Source: an uncultured Clostridia bacterium (GTDB lineage: Bacteria; Bacillota; Clostridia; Christensenellales; UBA1242). From it: a stretch of DNA of 48,819 bases. Made by a program: the position numbers and the translations under genes. Of the stretch, positions 8,462 to 17,614 are shown piece after piece (position 1 is the stretch's first letter; every line of letters starts with the position of its first letter). The DNA is taken from assembly GCA_944383915.1 (NCBI GenBank), contig CALWRJ010000003.1, positions 1-48,819 on the forward strand, read 5' to 3'. The notes under the pieces were generated by a model. It saw only the letters and a program-made list of their open reading frames with translations. It was not told the origin of the DNA and made no database searches.

Positions 8462-8743
8462 ATGAGTAGAAGTTTAAAGAAAATGCCATATGTGGAACCT
8501 CGTTTAATGAAAAGAGTGCAAGACCTCAACGCGAAAAACGAGAAAAAGGTCCTTAAAACTTGGTCTAGGTCAAGTACAATCTACCCAGACTTTGTAGGAC
8601 ACACAATCGCTGTTCACAATGGTAGAAAGCACATCCCTGTATATTGTTCTGCCGAAATGGTAGGACACAAACTCGGCGAGTTTGCTCCAACAAGAACATT
8701 CAAAGGACACAGCGGGTCAAAAATCGCTGATGCCAAGAAATAA
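8462..8743 (+). CDS. rpsS: 30S ribosomal protein S19
   Basis: A 93-aa S19, 30S head, pairing with S13. It has the typical start [13 protein letters not shown] and the conserved [16 protein letters not shown] segment. The gap to rplB is 11 nt, with TAGGAG before the start. Confidence 0.98.
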   Translation: MSRSLKKMPYVEPRLMKRVQDLNAKNEKKVLKTWSRSSTIYPDFVGHTIAVHNGRKHIPVYCSAEMVGHKLGEFAPTRTFKGHSGSKIADAKK

Positions 8744-8759
8744 GAGTGAGGTATAATGT

Positions 8760-9422
8760 ATGGCAAAGAGAATGAGAGAAAAAGCATTGGCTCGCAAACA
8801 AAATGCTGACAAACGCCCTCAGGCAACAGCAAAGTTTGTCCGCATTAGCCCTAGTAAAGTCCGCATTGTACTCGACATTATTCGTGGCAAGAGTTACAAC
8901 GATGCTATGGCGATTTTACAAGGTACCCCAAAGGCTGCTAGCGAAGTTTTGATTAAACTTCTCGCTTCCGCCGGAGCAAATGCTGAATATAAAAACATTG
9001 CAAAAGAGGACTTGTTTGTCGTAGAAACTTACGCAAACGAAGGTCCTACTTACAAGCGTTGGTGGCCCCGTTCACACGGTAGCGCTGACCAAATCTTAAA
9101 ACGCACAAGTCACATTACTATTATCCTTGACGAGAAAAACGACTTGGACGCAGTAAAAAAGGTTAGCAAACCTGCTCGCGTTTCATCAACTCAAATCGAT
9201 GTCGCAGACGAGGCAATCGAGCAAGTTAAAGACGATGTCGTAAAAGCAAAAGAAACTGCAAGCAAAGTAGAAAAGTCTGCCGCTAAAAAGACAGCAACCA
9301 AGACTGCAACAAAAAAGGTTGCAACAACTAAAACAACAGCAACAAAAAAGACAACTACAACAAAAACCGCTAGCACAAAGAAAAGTACTAGCACAAAAAC
9401 GACAAAAGGAGGCGCAAAGTAA
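8760..9422 (+). CDS. rplV: 50S ribosomal protein L22 with a long basic C-terminal tail
   Basis: 220 aa, about twice the usual 110-115. The L22 core spans about residues 22-125. A 21-residue basic N-terminal extension precedes it, and ~95 residues follow, of which the last ~60 are almost only Lys, Thr, Ala and Ser, like a histone H1 tail. The tunnel hairpin (97-112) reads GPTYKRWWPRSHGSADQ; against the E. coli hairpin this replaces K90, R92 and R95 by His, Ser and Gln. GAGTGAGGT precedes ATG 8760. The tail most likely binds RNA or DNA non-specifically. Confidence 0.95.
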   Translation: MAKRMREKALARKQNADKRPQATAKFVRISPSKVRIVLDIIRGKSYNDAMAILQGTPKAASEVLIKLLASAGANAEYKNIAKEDLFVVETYANEGPTYKRWWPRSHGSADQILKRTSHITIILDEKNDLDAVKKVSKPARVSSTQIDVADEAIEQVKDDVVKAKETASKVEKSAAKKTATKTATKKVATTKTTATKKTTTTKTASTKKSTSTKTTKGGAK

Positions 9423-9424
9423 TT

Positions 9425-10102
9425 ATGGGTCAGAAGGTCAATCCTCACGGAATGAGAGTCGGTATCGTTAAAGGCTGGAACGCTAACTGGTACGCCGACA
9501 AAAAGACTTTTGCAAATATTTTGCTTGAAGACAACACAATTCGTGAGTTTATCTTAAAGAAATACAAAGACGCACTAATTTCTAGCGTCTCAATCGACCG
9601 TACTCAAGGCGAGCACGGCAAAATTGTCGTAAACATCGTTACAGGTAGACCAGGTCTAGTTATTGGACAAAAGGGTGCAGGTATCGAACAATTAAAGAAA
9701 GAACTTGACAAAATCGTTGACGGAAAACACCTAACAATTAACATTAAAGAAGTGAAAAATCTTGACACAGACGCAAATGTTGTCGCTCAAAGTATCGCTG
9801 CTCAAATCGAAAAGCGTGTACTCGTAAAGCGTGCAATTAAGTCAAGCCTACAACGCGTTATGAAAGCCGGTGTTGAAGGTTGTAAAATTATGGTAAGTGG
9901 CCGTATAAACGGTGCTGAAATTGCTCGTAGTGAACAATTCGCACAAGGTTCAATTCCACTTCACACCCTAAGAGCCGACATCGATTACGGCTTTGCAGAA
10001 GCACACACTACATACGGTGTGCTCGGTGTAAAGGTGTGGATTTACAAAGGTGAAATCTTAAAGAAAGGTAATAAGCCTTCTAGCGAGGGAGGTGAGCAAT
10101 AA
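9425..10102 (+). CDS. rpsC: 30S ribosomal protein S3
   Basis: A 225-aa S3, part of the mRNA entry channel and helicase. It has the typical start [14 protein letters not shown] and the KH-domain motif [23 protein letters not shown] lies 11 nt before the start, inside the end of rplV. Its stop overlaps the rplP start by one base. Confidence 0.98.
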   Translation: MGQKVNPHGMRVGIVKGWNANWYADKKTFANILLEDNTIREFILKKYKDALISSVSIDRTQGEHGKIVVNIVTGRPGLVIGQKGAGIEQLKKELDKIVDGKHLTINIKEVKNLDTDANVVAQSIAAQIEKRVLVKRAIKSSLQRVMKAGVEGCKIMVSGRINGAEIARSEQFAQGSIPLHTLRADIDYGFAEAHTTYGVLGVKVWIYKGEILKKGNKPSSEGGEQ

Positions 10103-10590
10103 TGTTGATGCCAAAGAGAACAAAACACCGTAAGGTGCAAAAAGGCCGTATGAAAGGCGAAGCGCTCCGTGGCAACCGTATTGCTTATGGTGAATACGGA
10201 CTTGTTGCTCTCGAGCCTTGCTGGGTTAAATCAATTCAAATCGAGGCTGCGCGTGTCGCAATGACTCGTTATATGAAAAGAGTTGGTAAAGTTTGGATAA
10301 AAATATTCCCAGACAAGCCATACTCACAAAAACCTTTGGGTACTCGTATGGGTAAAGGTAAAGGTAATCTTGAAGGTTGGGTAGCAGTTGTGCGCCCAGG
10401 CAGAGTGCTTTTTGAAATCAGTGGCGTAAGCGAGGAGGTTGCTAGAGAAGCCCTTCGCCTTGCCGCTCACAAGTTACCACTTGCTACCAAATTTTACTCA
10501 AAGGCAGAACTTGACAAAGTTGTTGACGCTAAATTAAATGGCGAAAACAATGTAAAATCTGTAGAGGAGGGAACAAGCAATGAAAACTAA
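10102..10590 (+). CDS. rplP: 50S ribosomal protein L16
   Basis: A 162-aa L16; the usual length is 137-145. The canonical start [11 protein letters not shown] is used, with GGGAGGTGAG 5 nt before it. Conserved segments are [20 protein letters not shown] and [12 protein letters not shown]. About 20 extra acidic and polar residues at the C-terminus overlap the rpmC start by 11 nt. Confidence 0.97.
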   Translation: MLMPKRTKHRKVQKGRMKGEALRGNRIAYGEYGLVALEPCWVKSIQIEAARVAMTRYMKRVGKVWIKIFPDKPYSQKPLGTRMGKGKGNLEGWVAVVRPGRVLFEISGVSEEVAREALRLAAHKLPLATKFYSKAELDKVVDAKLNGENNVKSVEEGTSNEN

Positions 10591-10783
10591 AGAATTAAGA
10601 GACATGACCACAGAAGAATTGCAAAACAAGTTGAAAAGTTTAAAGACTGAACATTTTAACTTGCGTTTCTCTCACGCAACAGGTCAATTAACAAATCCTA
10701 TGATGCTAAACACCGTTCGTAAAGACATCGCAAAGGTTATGACAATATTACGCGAACGCGAATTAGCAGGGAATAAGGAATAA
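10580..10783 (+). CDS. rpmC: 50S ribosomal protein L29
   Basis: A 67-aa L29, at the tunnel exit beside L23. It shows the typical [18 protein letters not shown] and the C-terminal helix with [26 protein letters not shown] precedes the start, inside rplP. Confidence 0.97.
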   Translation: MKTKELRDMTTEELQNKLKSLKTEHFNLRFSHATGQLTNPMMLNTVRKDIAKVMTILRERELAGNKE

Positions 10784-10799
10784 GGGTGGAGGTTAAGAA

Positions 10800-11063
10800 A
10801 TGGAAACACAGGAAAGAAATAGTCGTAAACAGCGTATCGGTATAGTTGTCAGCAACTTAATGGACAAAACCGCAGTTGTCGCAATCGTCAACAAAGTCCG
10901 CCACCCGCTTTACAAAAAAATCGTCCAAAAAACTGTTAAGTTTTTCGTTGACGACCCTAAAAATGAGTGTTCAATAGGCGATAAGGTCGTAATCGCCGAA
11001 ACTCGCCCCCTTTCTAAAAACAAACATTTTAGATTGGTAAAAATCATCGAAAAAGCGAAATAA
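10800..11063 (+). CDS. rpsQ: 30S ribosomal protein S17
   Basis: An 87-aa S17, an early 30S assembly protein. It has the recognisable [18 protein letters not shown] and the C-terminal [28 protein letters not shown] lies before the start, and the gap to rpmC is 16 nt. Confidence 0.97.
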   Translation: METQERNSRKQRIGIVVSNLMDKTAVVAIVNKVRHPLYKKIVQKTVKFFVDDPKNECSIGDKVVIAETRPLSKNKHFRLVKIIEKAK

Positions 11064-11081
11064 TAAAAAGGAGTAATTATC

Positions 11082-11450
11082 ATGATAATGCCTCAAACAA
11101 AATTGAAAGTAGCCGACAACACGGGCGCAAAAGTGTTAATGTGCATTAGAGTGCTCGGCGGTTCTTTTAGAAAATCAGCCAATATCGGCGATATAATCGT
11201 AGGTACGGTCAAGAGTGCAATCCCTGGCGGTAGTGTCAAAAAAGGTGATGTCGTAAAAGCAGTTATCGTTAGAAGTAAACGCGGTGTGCGTAGACCAGAC
11301 GGTAGTTCTATCCGCTTTGACGACAACGCAGTTGTTATCATCGACAAAGACAAACAACCAAAAGGTACTCGCGTGTTTGGTCCAATTGCAAGAGAACTCC
11401 GCGAACGCGACTTTATGAAAATTATTTCGCTTGCTAACGAAGTGCTTTAA
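11082..11450 (+). CDS. rplN: 50S ribosomal protein L14
   Basis: A 122-aa L14 of exactly the usual length, at the subunit interface and the RsfS-binding site. It has the typical [17 protein letters not shown] and the C-terminal [20 protein letters not shown] precedes the start. Confidence 0.98.
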   Translation: MIMPQTKLKVADNTGAKVLMCIRVLGGSFRKSANIGDIIVGTVKSAIPGGSVKKGDVVKAVIVRSKRGVRRPDGSSIRFDDNAVVIIDKDKQPKGTRVFGPIARELRERDFMKIISLANEVL

Positions 11451-11463
11451 GGAGGATAATTAA

Positions 11464-11985
11464 ATGAATAGCAATTTAAGAACAGGTGATACCGTACTCG
11501 TTATTGCTGGTAAGGACAAAGGTAAAACTGGCAAGATTTTATCTTCCGACAGCACTAAAAATCGTGTCGTTGTAGAAGGCGTAAACATCGTTCACAAACA
11601 CACAAAACCTCGTTCTCAAAAAGATAGAGGTGGCATTAAAAAAGTAGAAGCAGGCATCGATGTTTCAAATGTTATGCTAGTTTGTCCATCTTGTAACAAA
11701 GCAACCCGTATAGGTCACGCTTTTGATGAGAAGGGAAATAAGCATCGCGCTTGCAAGCACTGTGGTGCATACATTGACGGCGAAAAGAAAGCAAGAGTAA
11801 AGAAAGAAGCAAAGAAAGAAAAAGACGCCGTTAAAAAGGTCGAAAAGGCAGAAGGAAAGGAAAAGGCAAAGCCCGCACCAAAGAAAACTGCTGTAAAGAG
11901 CGAGAGCGCAAAAGTTGACTCTGCTAACAAAGTGGCTAGTACAACTCGCCGTAAAGCACCCGCTCAAAAATCTCAAGGTAAGTAA
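11464..11985 (+). CDS. rplX: 50S ribosomal protein L24 with zinc ribbon and basic C-terminal tail
   Basis: 173 aa; the usual length is about 103. The KOW core is GDTVLVIAGKDKGKTGKIL. A zinc ribbon is formed by C74, C77, C97 and C100. After residue ~107 comes a ~65-residue Lys/Ala/Glu-rich tail that is probably disordered. Together with the L22 tail it points to a lineage habit of extending tunnel-exit proteins. AAGGAGG lies before the start. Confidence 0.95.
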   Translation: MNSNLRTGDTVLVIAGKDKGKTGKILSSDSTKNRVVVEGVNIVHKHTKPRSQKDRGGIKKVEAGIDVSNVMLVCPSCNKATRIGHAFDEKGNKHRACKHCGAYIDGEKKARVKKEAKKEKDAVKKVEKAEGKEKAKPAPKKTAVKSESAKVDSANKVASTTRRKAPAQKSQGK

Positions 11986-12009
11986 TTTACTATAATTTAA
12001 GGAGAAAAA

Positions 12010-12630
12010 ATGGCTAGTAAAGATGTTAATCAGGTTGCTAAGGAAACTGCAACCGATAGCAAAAGCGTAGCACCTGCTAAAAAGGAAAAACCTAGACTTC
12101 AGGCGTTCTACGAAAAAACCGTTGTACCTGCTCTTGAAAAAGAATTAGGCTACAAAAACATAAACCAAGTGCCAAGAATTGAAAAAATTGTTGTAAATGC
12201 CGGCCTTGGTGATGTAAAAGACAACGCAAAGAGTTTTAATATGGCTGTTGACGAGTTAGGACTAATTACAGGACAAAAACCACTCGTTACAACTGCTAAA
12301 AAAGCCGTTGCAAACTTCAAACTTCGTGAAGGTATGAAAATCGGTGCAAAAATTACTTTGCGTGGTGAAAAGATGTGGGAGTTTTTAGACAGACTTATCT
12401 CTGTTGCTCTACCGCGCGTGCGCGACTTTAGAGGTATCTCTCCAAAATCTTTTGACGGAAAAGGCAACTACTCTATGGGTATTAAAGAACAGTTGGTTTT
12501 CCCTGAAATCGATTACGACAAAATCGAAAAAGTTAGAGGCTTCGATGTCTGCATCGTTACGACTGCAAATACCGACAGCGAAGCAAAGGCATTGCTTGAC
12601 CAATTAGGAATGCCTTTCAAAAAGGCGTAA
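12010..12630 (+). CDS. rplE: 50S ribosomal protein L5 with N-terminal extension
   Basis: 206 aa; the usual length is about 179. The L5 core begins near residue 30 at [21 protein letters not shown] ~28-residue Lys/Ala/Ser-rich segment precedes it. L5 binds 5S rRNA and helical P-site tRNA. TAAGGAG sits 6 nt before ATG 12010. No in-frame ATG lies near the core start, so the extension is probably translated. Confidence 0.95.
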   Translation: MASKDVNQVAKETATDSKSVAPAKKEKPRLQAFYEKTVVPALEKELGYKNINQVPRIEKIVVNAGLGDVKDNAKSFNMAVDELGLITGQKPLVTTAKKAVANFKLREGMKIGAKITLRGEKMWEFLDRLISVALPRVRDFRGISPKSFDGKGNYSMGIKEQLVFPEIDYDKIEKVRGFDVCIVTTANTDSEAKALLDQLGMPFKKA

Positions 12631-12646
12631 AGGAGGAAGTAGTAAA

Positions 12647-12832
12647 ATGGCAAGAAAAAGTATGGTTTTAAAGGCAAAAAAGCCACAAAAGTTTTCAACT
12701 CGTGAATACACTCGTTGCTCAATTTGCGGTCGTCCTCACGCAGTTTTGAAAAAATATGGCATTTGCCGTATATGTTTTAGAGAAATGGCATACAAGGGTG
12801 AAATCCCTGGTGTCAAAAAGGCAAGTTGGTAG
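12647..12832 (+). CDS. rpsN: 30S ribosomal protein S14, zinc-type
   Basis: A 61-aa S14 of the zinc-binding (type Z) form, with C24, C27, C40 and C43 as ligands. The C-terminus [10 protein letters not shown] is canonical. AAAGGAGG precedes the start. Confidence 0.98.
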   Translation: MARKSMVLKAKKPQKFSTREYTRCSICGRPHAVLKKYGICRICFREMAYKGEIPGVKKASW

Positions 12833-12841
12833 GAGGATATT

Positions 12842-13243
12842 ATGGCAGTAGTTACAGACATTATAGCAGATATGCTTACACGCATTCGTAACGCGATAAA
12901 TGCAAAGCACTCTACCGTAGAAATTCCTACTAGTAAAGTTAAACTTGCAATCGCTCAAATTTTAAAAGACGAAGGCTACATAGCCGACTTTGCTGAAAAA
13001 GGCGAAGGCGTATCAAAAGTTATCGAAATTACCTTAAAGCAAGACAGCAAGGGTAAATATGTTATCACAGGGTTAAAGAGAATTTCTAAACCAGGACTTC
13101 GTATTTACGCAAGCGTTGACAAACTTCCAAGAGTAATTAACGGACTCGGTATCGCAATCATTTCAACCAGCAAAGGTATTATGACAGACAAGCAGGCACG
13201 CGCACAAAGTGTGGGCGGAGAAGTCCTTGCTTATGTATGGTAG
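12842..13243 (+). CDS. rpsH: 30S ribosomal protein S8
   Basis: A 133-aa S8, which binds helix 21 of 16S and in other bacteria represses the spc operon. It has the typical [13 protein letters not shown] and the C-terminal [29 protein letters not shown] precedes the start. Confidence 0.98.
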   Translation: MAVVTDIIADMLTRIRNAINAKHSTVEIPTSKVKLAIAQILKDEGYIADFAEKGEGVSKVIEITLKQDSKGKYVITGLKRISKPGLRIYASVDKLPRVINGLGIAIISTSKGIMTDKQARAQSVGGEVLAYVW

Positions 13244-13254
13244 GAGGTATCGGT

Positions 13255-13800
13255 ATGTCAAGAATAGGTAAGAAACCAATCGAACTCCCTGCTGGCGTTG
13301 ACTTCGCTGTATCGACTCACAATGTTGTGTCTGTCAGCGGAAAACTCGGCAAACTCGAGCAACAAATTAGTAAACTTATTAAAGTCGAACTCGTAGACGG
13401 CAAAATCTATGTTACAACACTTAACAATTCTAGGGAAGCAAACAGTCAACATGGTCTTGCCCGCACTCTTATTGCTAATATGATTGAAGGCGTTACAAAC
13501 GGCTTTACAAAAAATCTAGTAATTAACGGTGTAGGTTACAAAGTGTTCGACAAAAACGGTTCTATCGAATTTAAAATCGGTAAGAGTCACCCCGTAATCT
13601 TTGCAGCGCCTGAAGGCATCACTTTAAGTTGCCCAAGCCAAACAGAAGTAAAGGTTTTCGGTTATGACAAACAAAAGGTCGGTCAGGTAGCAGCAAGTAT
13701 TCGCGCTATCGAGCCTGTTGAGCCTTATCATGCTTACGGTATTCGTTATGTTGACGAAGTCGTAATCAAGAAAGAAGGTAAGACAGCGGCTAAGAAGTAA
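13255..13800 (+). CDS. rplF: 50S ribosomal protein L6
   Basis: A 181-aa L6 near the factor-binding site. ATG 13255 (MSRIGKKPIELPAGV) is preferred over an in-frame upstream reading from 13237 because it matches the family start and has TAGGAGGT 8 nt before it. The conserved C-terminal EPYHAYGIRYVDEVV is intact. Confidence 0.98.
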   Translation: MSRIGKKPIELPAGVDFAVSTHNVVSVSGKLGKLEQQISKLIKVELVDGKIYVTTLNNSREANSQHGLARTLIANMIEGVTNGFTKNLVINGVGYKVFDKNGSIEFKIGKSHPVIFAAPEGITLSCPSQTEVKVFGYDKQKVGQVAASIRAIEPVEPYHAYGIRYVDEVVIKKEGKTAAKK

Positions 13801-13814
13801 GGAGGTAAAGCGGT

Positions 13815-14183
13815 ATGATTAATAAGATTGACAAAAATAAAGAACGCGGTCGCCGTCACGCACGCGTACGCAAAAATTTAAGCGGTACTGCTGAGCGTCC
13901 TAGACTCGTAGTTTACCGTTCGTTATCAAATATTTATGCTCAAATTATCGATGACACCAAAGGACACACACTAGTTTCTTGCGGTACAGTCGAAAAAGCA
14001 TTAAGTGATGCCTTAAAGGGCAAAACAAAACAAGAGCAAGCGTACATTATCGGCGAAACAATCGCAAAGCGCGCTCTTGACAAAAAAATCACTCAAGTCG
14101 TTTTTGACCGTGGTGGTTACATCTATACAGGTCGAATTAAAAATCTTTCAAATGGCGCTAGAGACGCAGGATTAAAGTTTTAG
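13815..14183 (+). CDS. rplR: 50S ribosomal protein L18
   Basis: A 122-aa L18, which carries 5S rRNA into the 50S. It has the family pattern [20 protein letters not shown] and ends [18 protein letters not shown] lies before the start. Confidence 0.97.
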   Translation: MINKIDKNKERGRRHARVRKNLSGTAERPRLVVYRSLSNIYAQIIDDTKGHTLVSCGTVEKALSDALKGKTKQEQAYIIGETIAKRALDKKITQVVFDRGGYIYTGRIKNLSNGARDAGLKF

Positions 14184-14192
14184 GAGGAAAAA

Positions 14193-14744
14193 ATGGCAGA
14201 AGTTAATAAACAACAAAAGCGTCACCCCGACAACAAATCCCGCGGTAGACGCGATGACAAAAAGCCCGTTGACGATGGACTAACTAAAATTATGGTAGAC
14301 CTTCGTCTCGTACAAAAAGTTATCAAAGGTGGTCGTACACCAAGTTATAGCGCCCTTTGTGTAGTTGGCGACAAGAAAGGTCGCGTAGGTATCGGTACAG
14401 GTAAGGCAAGAGAAACTACAAACGCTATGGAAAAAGGCTTTAACGCAGCCAAAAAGAATATGATTACCATTATTATGAACGGTACGACTATTCCACACGA
14501 AATTACTACTAAATATGGCGCAAGTACGATTGCTCTAAAGCCAGCAAAGCCAGGTACTGGTGTAATTGCAGGTGGTGCGGCTCGTCCCGTTCTCGAACTT
14601 GCTGGTATCAAAGACATTACTGCTAAGAACCACGGCAGTAACAACAAAATCAACACCGTACGCGCTACTTTCAATGCTCTAAAAGCATTGTCATCAGCAG
14701 AACAAATTGCAGAAAGACGCGGTAAGACCGTGGAAGAATTGTAG
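14193..14744 (+). CDS. rpsE: 30S ribosomal protein S5
   Basis: A 183-aa S5 with a ~28-residue charged N-terminal extension. The RNA-binding and catalytic-like blocks are intact (GDKKGRVGIGTGKARET). The loop that contacts helix 34 and where spectinomycin-resistance mutations fall reads KGGRTPSYSALCVVG, whereas most bacteria have KGGRxFxFTALxVVG. This is of interest beside the altered 16S base 1192. TAGGAGG lies before the start. Confidence 0.97.
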   Translation: MAEVNKQQKRHPDNKSRGRRDDKKPVDDGLTKIMVDLRLVQKVIKGGRTPSYSALCVVGDKKGRVGIGTGKARETTNAMEKGFNAAKKNMITIIMNGTTIPHEITTKYGASTIALKPAKPGTGVIAGGAARPVLELAGIKDITAKNHGSNNKINTVRATFNALKALSSAEQIAERRGKTVEEL

Positions 14745-14754
14745 GAGGCGCATT

Positions 14755-14964
14755 ATGGAAAAGAAAACTACCAAAAAGCCTACTACGGCTAAAGAATTAA
14801 AAATTAAACTTATTCACAGCGCAATAGGCACTACTCCAAATCAACGCAAGACTTTAAAAGCACTTGGACTTCGCAAGATTAACCAAGTTAAAGTTATGCC
14901 CGACAACGAGGCAATTCGCGGAATGATTAAAGTAGTTGCTCACCTTGTGCAAGTGGAAGAGTAG
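14755..14964 (+). CDS. rpmD: 50S ribosomal protein L30
   Basis: A 69-aa L30. ATG 14755 is chosen over an in-frame start at 14707 because TAGGAGG precedes it and the product then begins just before the L30 core LKIKLIHSAIGTTPNQRKTL. It has a ~10-residue Lys/Thr-rich N-terminal extension. Confidence 0.96.
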   Translation: MEKKTTKKPTTAKELKIKLIHSAIGTTPNQRKTLKALGLRKINQVKVMPDNEAIRGMIKVVAHLVQVEE

Positions 14965-14973
14965 GAGGAAATT

Positions 14974-15420
14974 ATGGAATTACACACACTATCTCCTGCG
15001 CCCAATTCAAAGCACCGCCTCCGCCGTGTTGGTCGCGGTCGCGGTTCTGGACTAGGCAAGACCTCTGGTCGTGGTGAAAACGGTCAAAACAAGCGTTCTG
15101 GTGGCGGTGTTCGCCCATTGTTTGAAGGTGGTCAAATGCCTTTGGCGCTCCACTTGGGCAAGCGCGGGTTTAGAAACGGAAAATTTAAAGCGGTATACTC
15201 AACTGTAAATGTAGGACAACTTGATTGTTTTGATGAAGGCACTGTCATTACCGCCCAAGTCTTAAAAGACAAAGGAATAATCGGTAAAATCGAAAAAGAC
15301 GGATTAAAAGTGCTCGGTGACGGTAAAATCACAAAAGCCCTAACTATTAAGGCAGACAAATTTACCCAAACAGCCATCAAAAAAATTCAAAAAGCCGGCG
15401 GAACGGTTGAGGAGGCATAA
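14974..15420 (+). CDS. rplO: 50S ribosomal protein L15
   Basis: A 148-aa L15 of normal length. It has the Gly/Arg-rich N-terminal arm RRVGRGRGSGLGKTSGRG and the conserved GFEGGQMPL-type segment FEGGQMPLALHLGKRG. Its stop overlaps the secY start by one base. Confidence 0.97.
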   Translation: MELHTLSPAPNSKHRLRRVGRGRGSGLGKTSGRGENGQNKRSGGGVRPLFEGGQMPLALHLGKRGFRNGKFKAVYSTVNVGQLDCFDEGTVITAQVLKDKGIIGKIEKDGLKVLGDGKITKALTIKADKFTQTAIKKIQKAGGTVEEA

Positions 15421-16742
15421 TGTTTCAAACATTAAAGAATGCTTTTAAGCAAAAAGACATTCGTAAAAAACTGCTTATTATTTTAGGCATTATATTAGTT
15501 TATAGAATAGGTTGTTGGTTGCCAATTCCTGGACTTGAAGTCGGCGCATTTAGTGCCATTGCAGGTAACGAAACAGGCTTCCTAGACCTACTCAGCAGTG
15601 TGTCTGGTGGCGCGCTAGCAAATGGTTCGCTACTAGCACTCGGTGTTGTGCCGTATATCTCGGCATCAATCATTATGCAACTTTTAACTGTTGCAATTCC
15701 TGCTCTTGAAAGATTAAGTAAGAGCGGGGAAGACGGTCGCAAGAAAATTGCACTGTATACTCGAATAGCAGCGCTGGTGTTCTCAATTTTACAAGCCATC
15801 GCGATAGTCATAGCATTCTATGGTGACGGTGGGGACAACTGCGTTATCAACTTAACATTATTTGGCGAAGGAACTCCTGTTTGGATAGTACCGACAATTA
15901 TCTGCTTTATTTTAGTTGCTGGTGGTATGTTTACACTTTGGCTCGGTGAAAAGATAACTGACCAAGGCATCGGTAACGGTGTATCACTTCTAATTTTTGT
16001 AGGTATCCTTTGTAGCGCTGGAACAGCACTCCTTCAAGCATTCGCTGGTGTGTTCAGTTCTGACCTTGACCAATTATGGAACATCTTAATTTTTGTAGCA
16101 ATTTTGATTGTTGTGTTCGGTTTAATGGTATTTATCGACCAATCAGAGCGTAAAATACCTGTGCAGTACGCAAAGCAAGTCAAAGGGCGCAAAATGTACG
16201 GTGGACAATCTACAATGATTCCTATTAAGGTAAACAGCAACGGTGTGCTTCCAATCATCTTTGCGACAGCACTCGTTACATTCCCGCAACTTATTACTCA
16301 AATGTTCTGGCCAGAAAGTGGCTTCTATCAATGGTGGTCACAGTGGTTAGGAACAGGTACTCCACTTTACTTCGTGTTTAATGCTATATTTATATTCTTT
16401 TTCTCATACTTCTATGCTCAAATTACTTTCAACCCCGAGGATGTCAGCCGAAACTTACAACAAAACGGTGGCTTTATCCCGGGAATCCGAGCGGGGCGAC
16501 CGACTACAGATTATCTAAAGAAAATCAACAGCCGAATCACTCTGTTTGGTGCAACTTATCTAGCAATAATTTTCATCGTACCAACTCTAATTTTCTCACT
16601 CGTTCAAGGTCCAAATACAACTTCGCTTATGACTGCGTTTAGTGTAACAGGTATGTTGATTGTCGTATCTGTAGCCCTTGAATTTGACAAGCAATTAGAC
16701 GCGCAAATGTTGATGAAAAATTACCGCGGATTCCTAAAATAG
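15420..16742 (+). CDS. secY: Protein translocase channel subunit SecY
   Basis: A 440-aa integral membrane protein with ten predicted helices, the core of the Sec channel. Visible are the N-terminal IRKKLLIILGIILVYRIGCWLPIPG, the plug region with GGALANGSLLALGVVPYISASIIMQLL, the cytoplasmic loop IPVQYAKQVKGRKMYGGQST and the C-terminal QLDAQMLMKNYRGFLK (each quoted in part). It is translationally coupled to rplO. Confidence 0.97.
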   Translation: MFQTLKNAFKQKDIRKKLLIILGIILVYRIGCWLPIPGLEVGAFSAIAGNETGFLDLLSSVSGGALANGSLLALGVVPYISASIIMQLLTVAIPALERLSKSGEDGRKKIALYTRIAALVFSILQAIAIVIAFYGDGGDNCVINLTLFGEGTPVWIVPTIICFILVAGGMFTLWLGEKITDQGIGNGVSLLIFVGILCSAGTALLQAFAGVFSSDLDQLWNILIFVAILIVVFGLMVFIDQSERKIPVQYAKQVKGRKMYGGQSTMIPIKVNSNGVLPIIFATALVTFPQLITQMFWPESGFYQWWSQWLGTGTPLYFVFNAIFIFFFSYFYAQITFNPEDVSRNLQQNGGFIPGIRAGRPTTDYLKKINSRITLFGATYLAIIFIVPTLIFSLVQGPNTTSLMTAFSVTGMLIVVSVALEFDKQLDAQMLMKNYRGFLK

Positions 16743-16944
16743 CGGTAATTTGAAATCAACACAACGATAAATAACGGTAATTTGACGAACTTAATTATTA
16801 CAATTAAGACATTAGAAAGTTTGCATTTTAAAAATACAACTATTTAAAAACAAAGTATTTGTTTTAAAAAGTGAAAAAACAAACGATAAAAATCTTTGCA
16901 AAATGCAAAGGTGATTGAAGGTTAATTCAAGCACAGGAGTAATC
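16743..16944 (+). promoter_or_regulatory. secY-adk spacer with two hairpins
   Basis: A 202-nt gap in an otherwise tight cluster. It has AAAACAAA-GTA-TTTGTTTT at 16847-16865 and CTTTGCA-AAA-TGCAAAG at 16894-16910, plus the short direct repeat CGGTAATTTGA near 16742 and 16774. It may partly terminate or stabilise mRNA; I see no clear promoter. Confidence 0.45.
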
Positions 16945-17592
16945 ATGAATTTAGCAATTCTAGGTCCTGCTGGTAGCGGGAAAGGAGAAAACACAGGCAA
17001 ACTTGCAGAGCGTTACCACTTAAAGCATGTCGTTGTTGGTGACATAGTCAAAGCCGAGATTCGCAACAAAACCGAAGTCGGCAAGATTATGTACGAATAC
17101 ACAAGTGTTGGCAGATTCGTGCCGAGTGATATTGTTATGCAAGTACTTGCTTCTCAACTTAAAGATTTAGGCGGTTATGACGGATACATTATAGACACAG
17201 CGCCAATCAATATGGACCAATACAATAGAATGGATACAAGTGATTTGGACGCCGTTATCTCTCTTGAAGTCGAGGACAAAAACATCTTGCGTACTCGTAC
17301 CTTAAACCGTCTAATTTGTCCAAGTTGCCGTAGAGTAACAAGTGTGTTTGATTCGCCGACAGGCATTTGTGCGCATTGTGGCGCAACGCTTGAACACCGT
17401 TATGACGACAATTTGGAAACGGTAAATTTCCGTCTAGCGCAATACGAGCGCGAAACGGTGCCCGTTCTCGAAGCGTTTGAACAACAAGGCAAATTGATTA
17501 GAATAGATGCTTCGCTGTCAAAAAGTGAGGTTTTCGACCAAATTTGCAACAAAATTGATGACTTTTTTGCAAAAAAGCCTTTAAACAATTAA
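16945..17592 (+). CDS. adk: Adenylate kinase-like nucleoside monophosphate kinase, divergent
   Basis: 215 aa in the normal adk position between secY and map. The P-loop GPAGSGKG (7-14) is present, as is a zinc LID with C125, C128, C142 and C145. The AMP-binding site is unusual: the residue after GKG is Glu instead of Thr, the TGDMLR-type motif is VGDIVK, and the nearly invariant DGFPR is DTAPI (84-88), losing the Arg that grips AMP. ATG 16945 follows CAGGAG. The product may still be the cell's adenylate kinase, or it may use another NMP; the assignment rests on position and fold. Confidence 0.8.
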   Translation: MNLAILGPAGSGKGENTGKLAERYHLKHVVVGDIVKAEIRNKTEVGKIMYEYTSVGRFVPSDIVMQVLASQLKDLGGYDGYIIDTAPINMDQYNRMDTSDLDAVISLEVEDKNILRTRTLNRLICPSCRRVTSVFDSPTGICAHCGATLEHRYDDNLETVNFRLAQYERETVPVLEAFEQQGKLIRIDASLSKSEVFDQICNKIDDFFAKKPLNN

Positions 17593-17608
17593 AAAGGTAT
17601 GGTATAAT
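17580..17608 (+). promoter_or_regulatory. Extended -10 promoter that would give a leaderless map transcript
   Basis: TGGTATAAT (17600-17608) is a perfect extended -10, with TTTAAA (17580-17585) at 17 nt. The expected start site, 7 nt downstream, is exactly the map ATG at 17615. Confidence 0.55.
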
Positions 17609-17614
17609 TAATTT

